Positions 52,523 through 64,000 of a stretch of 64,000 nucleotides of DNA are shown one piece after another. Below the pieces are notes generated by a model that saw only the letters and a list, made by a program, of their open reading frames with translations, was not told where the DNA came from and searched no databases. Position 1 is the stretch's first letter, and the number at the start of each line of letters is the position of its first letter. Source of the stretch: Torymus aiolomorphi. Its lineage: Eukaryota; Arthropoda; Insecta; Hymenoptera; Torymidae. Both the position numbers and the translations under genes were made by a program. Where the stretch lies: the NCBI GenBank assembly GCA_036365515.1, contig CM070874.1:244640430-244704429 (forward strand), read 5' to 3'.

Positions 52523-54061
52523 AACATTAGCAGATTTTCGCTGTAATTTTTTACATAAACAAACAGTTACTTTACTTTAGATATAAAATAGATGATACGT
52601 AAACATTTATATATTGTATAAGATATGAAGGTAGATTAGGAAAGTTATTAAATGTCTAATGCAAGTGTGCAGTGACAGTTGAATTAAAGTTTTAGTACTT
52701 GAACTTTTATTGGAAACTTTCTACTTAAAATAGTAGGGAACGATACTAAAGAAAAAGTAAGTCCATATTAACTCATACAAAAAAACATTTAGTGTACAGA
52801 TTTAAATCAACTTTTAAAGGAAGCGAAAGATATGCTATTGCGCATAAAAACATTATGGATTCTTTACTTCTACCAGAAAGCTATCATCATCAACCATCGT
52901 CTGAACCTCACTATGATATAATTGACATTTTATTTTCTGAAGTCAAAACTGTTACTGTTTCGCAATACAATAAATTTATCTGAGTCATGTTCTCTTTATT
53001 AAGTTATGTTGTATATATGTGAAGTAAAAGAGAAAAGTAAAAAGGTTCAACTCATCGGACATTCAAAGAAGATCAATAGGAATGTTGCTGCTATACACAT
53101 TTTTTAAGCATTTGACTATGGTGATACTGGCTTTGTAACAAGTATTTAGGATTTTGGATTTTTTAACAAATTCTACATTTACCTTAGTATATAATTACTT
53201 AATATGTGTGAAAAAGTTTATTAAAAACATATGGAGAGAAAAGCATAAAAGGAACTTTCTGTTTGACCACTGAACAATACTTGATTTACTGATGTGGTTT
53301 TTGCTGCGTTGCTGCTACGTGCGCTCATAGCTTATAAGCTTGAAGGATTGGATACTGACGTATTATAATCTTCTAAATATATAAAAGATATTGTGCATAG
53401 AAACATATTATTTTATTTCGAAGAGAACTAATTTTTAAATTAAGTTTTCTCAAAATAATGAACCATCAATTAATGTCACTATTAAAATACTTGGTAATCT
53501 ATTCTTTGATGCATTGACCTGTAATGAACTTCATTTCTCTACCCTCGCTCACTGTCTCGCTCTCTCTTCCTCTATTACGTGCGCACGGCAGTCATCGAAT
53601 GCTGTGTCGACCGCTGCTTTAACGCGCATGCGTTTCGAGGGCTACGACTTGGAGAGTGTTACGGTTGCCGTTGGGGAAGGCCTCCTGCTGCTGCCCCCGA
53701 TGTCATCGGCGAGGTACAGCTGTCAGACTTCGAGGTTATGTTTTCTTCTGTTTGATTTGAAATGGCGATATGAGGGGACAGACAACCGAGAGTAGAAAGA
53801 TCCGAGACAGACCACCGAGAGGTTACGCGACTATGCCTTAGGGTAGCGCAATTCTAAATATTGTAACATTAAAAATTTATATTACAACATTTTTATACGT
53901 TTCCTTACAAATATGACTTTTTTTTCCAAATTAATCTGCAAAATCAAATATAAGGTATGAAAATATAAGGTAATGAAAGGTAAGAAAATATAAGAAAATA
54001 TAAGAAAATATAAGAAAACGTAAGAAAATGTATAAAATGTAAAATATTACATATTCTTACA
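52523..54061. other. Non-coding DNA
   Basis: AT-rich to about 53500, a GC-richer patch at 53520-53830 of unknown nature, and a run of ATAAGAAAAT repeats at 53940-54050 related to the repeat at 1800-2460. The frame at 53514-53795 has no recognisable domain. Confidence 0.4.
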
Positions 54062-54300
54062 TGTCGCGGTAACATCCTATTTAAGGTCCCGGTAAGAATC
54101 GCGTGAGAGCCCTACTCTAATCAGGGCCCTTCTCTCACGCGCGGCTGAACTCCTCGGCGAGCACAAGGTGCTCCCTCCCCCAGTTTTCATCAGTCTAGCG
54201 CGCGGCAGCAACGAGGTAGCAGCTTCCGCAGTTTACTGCGCAATGTAGAGCTAAATAAACGCCACAGTTACTGAAAATCAAAGTCTACTTATTTCTACCA
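54062..54300 (+). repeat. Probable BEL/Pao 5' LTR
   Basis: It starts TGTCGCGGTAACATCC and ends at TTTCTACCA, contains AAATAAA at 54251, and is followed by TGGTCCTTCGAGCCGGAT (54329-54346), a motif typical of the region behind BEL/Pao LTRs. The boundary is estimated. Confidence 0.5.
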
Positions 54301-56462
54301 CGCCTGAACCTATCCAACTCCGAAACATTGGTCCTTCGAGCCGGATTCGGGACTGTGAAATTGAGAGCGCAATCGGCGCATGATTCAGAGTCATCGAGAC
54401 AACTGCGTGTGACACTTGCTGAAAGGATTCGAGCAAGCAGTAGGAGCTGGCCACTCAACCGTTCCTCTCGAAGCACCGCCGACGATAGGGAATCGTGCGG
54501 ACTGCAACGTGGAATTCACACACGTGAGTTGCTCTCTTGGGTCGTGTTGTGCGTGCTCATGCCAGCGCGCGCCGTGAAAAGACGGCCACGCACATCGAAA
54601 GCTGTAGCCTCGCATCGTTTGTCGCTACCGCGCGCGAAGAGTCAAAGCACTCAAGCCAAAACTCTCATACGGATTAGCCATAGTACTGACTAATCGGCTG
54701 TCATAGCCCTCGCTTCGTATAAAAACGAAACTCAAGTCGGCGTATCAAGCCGTTCAAGCCTCCGGTCGGCGAGGCGTACGCCATTTTGGACGTCATCTTG
54801 ATCCCCTGCAACCGCAGTCACGACGGCTGCTGCGAGTCGCATCTGTTGCTTACTCGCTCGTGCCGACTCGCGCTCGCCCGAGCGTTCTCGCCTTCTCCGG
54901 CAGCCTCGCGCTCGCTCGTGTTCTCGCACACGCAACTACCAGACCGTCGCAGATATAGGCGCTGAATCTGCGTTCGCTGCCACTCTCATGACACAGAAGA
55001 TCGGTTGAGGATGTTGCCTGGAGCTGATACCTCATAAGGAAGAAAAAAAACAGAAGATCGGCACGCTCAACTAAGCTGCGCAGTGACGTCATGCCCGCTA
55101 CGAGTATGTAGCGCTCGCGCGTACGAGCATTTTCGAAGAGAATAAGGATACCCAGAGTCTACTGGATTGCCAGTGTTTCAATTTACATTATTGCCACGTA
55201 CCCAATGACAGCTGTTACTCAGCTACAAGGAAGGTCAGGAATCTCACTTCAATCTAACCTGCTTTCAGCCGCAATCTAGATGTCAGGTGGCATAAACCTT
55301 GATGTTCATCCTTAGCGCAGCGTCACCTATAATGTAAAGACGCTAGCGTTAATGCTGTGGGATGATTGGTCATATGCCACTCACTCTTCAAGACAATAAG
55401 TATTGTTCCATTTTAGTTTAGTCACCTTGAAGGTAACACTTGATAAAGCACTTAATGCTAAAGTTTAAGTAAATTTGTAAGGTTACAATAAGTATAAGCT
55501 GTGCATCGAATTTAGTACTACTCTAAGTATTAACCATTCTAATCAATTGAAAATTAAATTAAATTAGCTGTTGAATCTATTTTTAGTTCTTGTGGCCTAT
55601 TCACTTATACATTTAACTTTGCAGCCAAACCTTGCCTCCGGATACGTGCACTCAACACTATATCCATCATTTTCACTCATCTGTCAACCACGCTTCTGTC
55701 TTCTGCTGTGCTTCAACCATCAATGTCAGTGCTATTAGTATCAATGAGGCGTAATGGCTTAACTACCACTGGTTAACCATCTGTAATACTGCCTGCCTAC
55801 GCCTCTCTACAGCAACGGGCAGCGAGCATTCTTCTGTCGGATACTCTACGAAAGCTTGCTATTTAGTCAACTCAACAATCAAATAGAAGCACATGAAGTG
55901 TTCGAGGAGACAGCTACCACCTGCATCGCCATCTATTATAAATGCGATAAATACTGTAACTAGTTTGAGTTTATAGGTTAGCAGTGAGTTAGCATCAGTA
56001 TAGGGTTATAGCAAGTTAAGTGCCGCTAGTCTCAGAATTTGTCTAGTCTCATCGACTTATCCTGCTTGAGTTGTAGTCAATTCTCATGCAGCTCCATGCC
56101 CTTGGGTAATTTATGCTAATGATGTGAAACTGTTCGCGTGAAGCAACCAAATGAAATTGTATCTAGTCTAACTTAACTAAAGTATAGGTCGACAATGACA
56201 AGTAGGCACAACCCTGCATTAGTCAAGGATATTTAGTACTATTTTGCCTGTTAAAGAGCGCATAGTCTGACAATTGCTTATGATTAGAGTAGAAGTGTTG
56301 AATAATAATATTTGTGATCTTCTCTCTTGCTCACGATCTTCCTGTCGCAGCACTGTCTTGTTGATTAGTTAACCTAACTCTCAATTTCAGTTCTAAAAGC
56401 TGGCAATTAACTGCTATTGCATTGCCACAACCTCGCTAAGTATCTCAAGAACGCTCCCCAAA

Positions 56463-56897
56463 ATGGAAGGTCATCATGCTAAGCAAATTGAACTGCAAGC
56501 GAAAATTGCAAACTCCTTCCGTAATTTCAAGTCGAAAGGACAGGAGAAAATGACAAAGGGTAACGCACAAGCTCGTCCCGAAAGCCTCGAATCTTATTAT
56601 GCTCGCTTCCTTGATACTCATAACAAAATTTTGGGTGTTAAAGATGTTCCCAAAACTCATGAATATTTTTCTACTAACTTAAGTAATCTAGTAGAGGATA
56701 GTTACTATGATCAAAGAGCTGAATTCTTAGATTTTATTAGTAGTTTGAATCCTCCACCATCAACTGATGCTGCATCAACTCATTTACCCTCAGCCACGAC
56801 CGGCAAAAATCAAGCCTCATTAGTCCCCTTTGAAATGCTGTCTATGCTGAAATCATCGAGAATCAAATCTCACGGGGGCGCATTCATGAGCCTATAG
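56463..56897 (+). pseudogene. BEL/Pao gag fragment
   Basis: About 144 codons: IELQAKIANSFRNFKSKG, then ARPESLESYYARFLDTHNKI, and DSYYDQRAEFLDF. The pattern, a helical N-terminal gag region with a conserved Trp/Phe-Asn-Phe-Lys and RLE(S/D)LE, is characteristic of BEL/Pao. It ends at TAG 56895 after switching into the protease-end region (KSSRIKSHGGAF). Confidence 0.65.
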
Positions 56898-57360
56898 CTT
56901 TGTGCTCCAAACTCGGATGGTTCGTGACTGGCACTATTTCCACAGGTAACCTCACGGCAAGGTCCATCTCTCTTCATTGTTGTTCCAACTGTGACTCCGA
57001 GTCAAGACTCCTTGAATTATTACAGGATTTTTGGAGGGTGGAGGAGATGAACGGTAAAATCCTATACCCCAGATGAGCAATATTGTGAGGAATTCTATAG
57101 TAACACTCTCCGTCGGGACGGTTCTGGACGCTATGTAGTTAGATTCCCTTTAAAAGATTAAAAAAATTCTAGTAAACTTCAGTTAGGAAAATCCTATACA
57201 GCTGCGTTATGCACTCTTCAACGCATGGAAAACAGTTTTAAAAGGGACGATAAGTTAAAGTTAGCTCATATAGAATTTATTCAACAGTACGTGGATCTGG
57301 GTCACATGAAAAATGAGGAAAACCTTACGAACGAACGAAACGTTGCCATAAAGAAATAAG
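56898..57360 (+). pseudogene. BEL/Pao protease end and reverse transcriptase start
   Basis: In shifting frames: CSKLGWFVTGTISTGNL, LLELLQDFWRVEEMN, YCEEFYSNTLRRDGSGRYVVRFPLK and RMENSFKRDDKLKLAHIEFI, then QQYVDLGHM. These are the segments that precede the BEL/Pao reverse transcriptase catalytic core. The core itself is deleted. Confidence 0.6.
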
Positions 57361-57685
57361 ATCATTTCATTTTGCCTCCAAAGATCGTCCTCAACTATTT
57401 AATATAAAAATGGATGACGTTATACATTCAACATTGAACCTTACGAAAGATCCATCAGATTCAAACACACAAGGTGGGTGGCCGTCTTTCACACGCGTTA
57501 CTCTCTGAAGACGCAAAACACCCGCTTATTCTCCCTACGTTTACATGGAGGTGTTCAATTTCAATTGACATTGTCCATAATCCGAAGGGAATATTGGATA
57601 GTTAGTGGTCGAAAGGTAGTCAAGCAAGTCGTTTGAGCTTGTTTTACGTGCGCACGTTATGCCACTCGCGCTCAAACCCAGCTAA

Positions 57686-58135
57686 TGGGAGAACTACCCG
57701 CCACTCGTATCTGTCCCTTCCCTCCATTCGAACGATCGGGGGTAGATTATACGGGATCAATTAGCATTCGTCTTACCAAAACCCGTGGAAAGGGCACAAT
57801 GAAAGGGTATGTAGCGCTGTTCGTGTGTATGCTGCACAGCTCGTAGAGGCCATTGTAAGGAAATCTGTTCTGATCAAGAGACAAACTTTATCGGGGCGGA
57901 TTCTCAGCTGCGGGAAATGCTAAGCGAGTCCTCTTCTTTCATAACTCATATCTCTCGTGCGATGTCTCAAGAGGGTATCGCATGGGTCTTTAATTCTCCC
58001 AGTTCACCGCATTTCGGCGGCCTATGGGAAGTAAAAGCGAAATCTACCAAATTTCACCTTCGTCGAGTGATCGGTGAACAAATTCTCATGTTCTCGAATG
58101 ATTTTGTAAAAAATTGTAATCTTATACAATATAAA
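57686..58135 (+). pseudogene. BEL/Pao integrase fragments
   Basis: The first piece (57686-57847) reads MGELPATRICPFPPFERSGV and GYVALFVCML, the entry to the integrase core including the first Asp (VDYTGS). The second (57884-58100) reads NFIGADSQLREML, GIAWVFNSPSSPHFGGLWE and KFHLRRVIGE, with the last catalytic Glu in GGLWE. A gap of about 100 codons lies between them. Confidence 0.75.
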
Positions 58136-58224
58136 TAAATCTGGCGGATCTTATAAAACAATATTTTCACAAAATTGTAAAAAGGAGCTTATTTGCAATT
58201 CTTATTTCTTAGTCGTGCACGCCC

Positions 58225-58322
58225 TCTCACACACATACACACACACACACACACGCACACATACGCATATATACACACACACACGCATACATACGCATAT
58301 ATATACACACACACACACACAG
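58225..58322. repeat. Interrupted (CA)n microsatellite
   Basis: CA units interrupted by CGCACAT and ATATAC. Confidence 0.9.
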
Positions 58323-60830
58323 TTTACATTAAGACAAGGTATATTCTATTTCTTTAATAATTATTCGATTTAGCGCATAAGAGCAGTGCAATGTGCTCTC
58401 TGCCCTGTTTTGTAGCCTACCCATTGACCACTTATAGACCCAACACTAATTGGTTAATATTTTAATATTAGTCAATCAGCTATAAGCTCTACAGGTAGGG
58501 TACATATCCGTATTACGGAGATATCCCTGAAAGGAAAAAAAGGTCTGCTGGTAAGTACCAAGAGGGCGAGGTACTGAGTAAGACACGTAGCACGGCATGG
58601 TGACTATACTGTACTTTCTATACACTCTCGTGAACATTGAAATGTGAAAAAGCAAGTGTATCTACATATAGATATCTAACTGTCCATATGTCAATGTGAA
58701 AATGAATAGCATTAAAGTTATAAGTAACTTATTGGCAAATCTTCAACCTGCTAATAATTTTTTATGATCCTATCAAATGAAACAATGAGATATCCATGTT
58801 TTTGAAATAAAAATTAAATAAAATTTAAAATATTACTATCCACAGAGATTATCCCAGATAAGTCTTGGATCTCTATTTCAAGTCCTAAGGCTAAGTTTGA
58901 TGTATGAAGCCTACTACATTACTGTAGTATCTATACACTCTATATACTTTGAATATATGAATATATGAATATATGAAATATATGAAATCGTCAAAAATTG
59001 GCAAAAAAATGTTTCTTTTGCATTTTTAATCATGACCTCCCATTTTTTTCAAAATTTTCAATACCACCTATCTAAAAAAACAGGAAAAAATATGTTAATT
59101 ATGTGTATTTACAACTTTACCGATTTATAGGATTAAAAATCGATTCGAAAATTTTAGGAATTTTTTGAGAGCGCAAAATCTGAAAAAAAATCACGTTTAT
59201 TTGCTGCTAGAAAATACACTTTGCTGAAATTGTTCAGATTTTTTGGAGCCCAAGGCCGCTTAATATAAAATAAATTCTGAAAAATACGTTTTTGAGGTTA
59301 AGAAATTAATAGGGTCACTTAGGGGTCTAAAATTTTTGCTTACGAAGTATTTGAATATTTTGAGTATTTGAAGTATTCGAAGTATTTTTACTTTCGAAGT
59401 ATGTTCTTTTGACAAATCCAGTCAAAAAGAAAATCCCTTCCGGGGCAATTTTCACCATTAAGCCCGGCTAGACCATTAAATATTAAATATGCTTTTTAAA
59501 TGACCTTTTTTATGATTTGAAGAACGATTTACCACTATGTAGTCGTTATTTTAGATTTGGTACTGTTTTTATACGTCTAATTCTTTCTCTTATATTATAT
59601 AACTTTAGGCTCTTATGATGACCAATGAGTGCTATATTATTTACCTTATTCATTATTTGTTACGTAAACTTTTAACTAAATTTAAAAGTGGAGACAAGCC
59701 CAATATGAATATTTCGTTCAAAAATTACGCAAAAATTAATGAATCATTTGAATTGAAAATTTATGATAAAACCTAAAAAAGTGTTTTTATTATTTTGCAT
59801 AATGAGGTGAATTTTTTTTTTTATAATGTGCTTTACGATGTATGTATGTACTAGATAAGTGGTAAATCTTAAATTTATTCGATTGCTTTCAAACATAAAA
59901 ATTTAAAAATTTTTTATATTTTCAATTTTATAATCTGATTAATTATTATGCATTTGCATAAACAAAAGTAAAATCACCATTTAAAAAGTATATACATATA
60001 TTTTTAGTGACTTGTATTACAATAATAAAGACTTTTTAATCTGTTCTACAATACCAAAAAAATTCCAAAATTCCAAAATGAATATCACCAAAAATAATTG
60101 TGCAATCTTAATGAAATTTTGTACATAAATTTTTCGTAGCGTAAGCAGCCTATAAATTTCAAGTTGGTTTGTCCATTCGTTTTCATGAAAATGTTATTTG
60201 AAAATTTTCAAAAGAAAAGTTATCCTCAAATATCATTAAATCTTATGAACAGTTTTTCTTGGCCATGGAATGGGCTTCAGGAGTTTAAAAGAATGATCTC
60301 TGTGTGAAATTTTATAAAGATTTATTGATTTTTACTCCTGTTATCGCGTGATAATGAAAACGCACTTTTTTTCTTAAATAATTTTTTTCTCGTTAACCTA
60401 TCAAGATAACCTCTTGAAATTTTTACAGAAAGAAGTACCTTTTAAGCTTAATAACTGGTAAAAATGTCGTGTAAAAATATTAATAGTTTTAAAATTAATA
60501 GTTTCGGAGATAAAAGTTATAGAAGAAAATAACATATTTACATCAATAACAAATGAAGGACGATAGATATTCAAATGTTTAAAAACGAAAATGTAGCTAT
60601 TTCAATACCCTTTCAAATGCATTTCAGATAAATGAAAAAAAATTGCCCTATCATATAAAGATATACAGAAAACTGAAATTTCAAAATCTTTTTCTGATCA
60701 TGAAACAAAAGAAAATCAGTAAGTTTCAAAAACGATTGTGGATTTGAAAGCAACATCGAAATCGAAGCGAGTAACTTTTGTCTCGTCGAAATCGACCGAT
60801 GCGTTCTCGAGATATATTCTGTACATACGC
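58323..60830. other. AT-rich non-coding DNA with short repeats
   Basis: GAATATAT units at 58949-58990 and GAAGTATTTGA-type units at 59335-59405. No gene. Many short A/T runs and GAAAAT phrases give the look of an old repeat family, but no boundaries could be set. Confidence 0.4.
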
Positions 60831-60841
60831 ACACGCACGCC

Positions 60842-60873
<32 letters not shown>

Positions 60874-60905
60874 TGCACACACTCACACACACACACACAC
60901 ACATA
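60831..60905. repeat. (GCAC)n/(CA)n microsatellite
   Basis: GCAC repeats at 60838-60872 pass into CA repeats to 60902. Confidence 0.92.
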
Positions 60906-63155
<2,250 letters not shown>

Positions 63156-63224
63156 CTCTCTCAAGTCAAGCTCTCTAAAAAAACATTTATAAGAGCTTGA
63201 ATATTATTTTTAAACAATCTATAC

Positions 63225-63480
63225 ATCCTTTAAGGGGGTCGGACACCTTTAAAACAACGAAAAATCAATTTCTTTTTATTACATATTTTACTAAAAAAAA
63301 CACTTGTAGAATATGTCCCAATTAGTTTTAAAGTATTATCTATTTTTGTTTTAAGAATATACACAAAACACTGATAAAGCTTTTCATTTGTTTTTTGTTC
63401 AAATTACATTTTTCCCCTTGTATACATAATTATATATTGCTTCCTCCTAGAGGAAGCTTTGTAATAGTAAAATTTTAAGT
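63225..63480. repeat. Dispersed repeat copy related to 6840-6990
   Basis: TTTAAGGGGGTCGGACACCTTT is the inverted counterpart of the AAAGGTGTCTAACCCCCTTAA phrase at 6939-6960; A/T-run-rich sequence follows in both. It suggests two copies of one AT-rich family in opposite orientation. Confidence 0.45.
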
Positions 63481-63565
63481 TTCATTAAATTTCTCTAGAA
63501 ACATGATTAAAGGTGTTAGAAGTTTGTATCACATGGTTTTAGGAAATGTCTGTATGTCTGTATGG

Positions 63566-63680
<115 letters not shown>

Positions 63681-64000
63681 TATACCGCATTATCTCCGGA
63701 TCCACGCGGTCGATTTTAACCAGGTGGGGCGCATTTTTTTTTTTGTATTTTTATTCTGAATTCGGGAAGAAAACTATTTTTTATGATTCATAGATTCGTT
63801 TTTGTTTTATGTCGAATTTTTCATTTTCGAAAAATTTATTTTTGATTTTTTTAATGATTGGATTTAAATTTTATAATCGGATGGGTAGCGTTCGAAAAAG
63901 GATAAAAAAACCTATATTTAAAAAAAAAAATTCTCTAGCTATCACGGTTCTTTTGTTATTAAAAAAAACTTGTTTTTTTTTAAAAAAGATCATAACTCCC

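Larger units (their letters stand above)
54062..58135 (+). mobile_element. Decayed BEL/Pao retrotransposon
   Basis: In order: LTR, a leader region, a gag fragment (56463), the end of the protease domain and the start of the reverse transcriptase (56900-57360), and two integrase fragments (57686-58130). Stops, frameshifts and large deletions (most of reverse transcriptase and RNase H) are present. No 3' LTR is seen. The leader at 54350-56460 is long and without a convincing frame. Confidence 0.75.

Noticed and set aside
54328..54693. 121-codon frame behind the BEL/Pao LTR
   Set aside because: Its start overlaps the primer-region motif and the rest has no gag similarity.

Overview
The window looks like a piece of an arthropod (most likely insect) nuclear genome made almost wholly of mobile DNA. 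Reasons: mariner, Penelope-like, BEL/Pao and Mutator-like elements sit side by side, (CA)n and (GA)n microsatellites are long, promoters pair a TATA box with an arthropod-style initiator, and no ordinary host gene is recognisable apart from possible fragments. All family names come from reading the translations; no database search was possible.

Layout. 1-11 kb: the end of a CENP-B-type HTH gene on the minus strand, an intact Mutator-like transposase (4215-5828, minus), a foldback repeat, a 290-bp MITE (8104-8393), microsatellites, and an unrecognised coiled-coil/zinc-binding gene (9119-9916, minus). 10.7-41.3 kb: two Polinton/Maverick (polintovirus-like) elements, one inside the other. The older, GC-rich Polinton starts near 10.7 kb and breaks off inside its major capsid gene at about 41345. 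A younger, AT-rich Polinton (11274-32077, 20.8 kb) is inserted in one of its exons, with a 6-bp duplication GACGTT on both sides and 290-320 bp terminal inverted repeats that start AGTAGTTATTGTGGCAC. Both elements carry the same backbone, all on the plus strand: a small first gene, protein-primed DNA polymerase B, packaging ATPase, a small basic protein, a conserved 'MILxPE' protein, integrase with chromodomain, minor capsid protein, a pVI-like protein and the double-jelly-roll major capsid protein. The younger copy also has a phospholipase-A2-like gene, an adenain-type protease, two paralogous genes of unknown function and a right-end gene.

41.3-64 kb: an unrecognised minus-strand ORF, GC-rich non-coding DNA, a tRNA-like sequence, two head-to-head Penelope-like copies inside one 13-bp target duplication (45533-49278) with a mariner (46431-47725) nested in them, a 264-bp tandem repeat, a possible solo LTR, a decayed BEL/Pao retrotransposon (about 54062-58135), and AT-rich DNA with long (TC)n and (TG)n tracts.

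How the genes fit together. The Polinton genes form a self-contained virus-like programme: POLB copies the element from its inverted ends, INT inserts it and makes the 6-bp duplication, ATP and PRO package and mature the particle, and the capsid proteins build the shell. In the younger copy the ATPase, basic protein, PLA2-like, minor capsid, major capsid and protease frames are open, while POLB, INT and several others carry stops, frameshifts or insertions, so it cannot move by itself. TATA plus ACAGTY initiator pairs precede both the first gene and the ATPase block in both elements, which suggests two transcription units.
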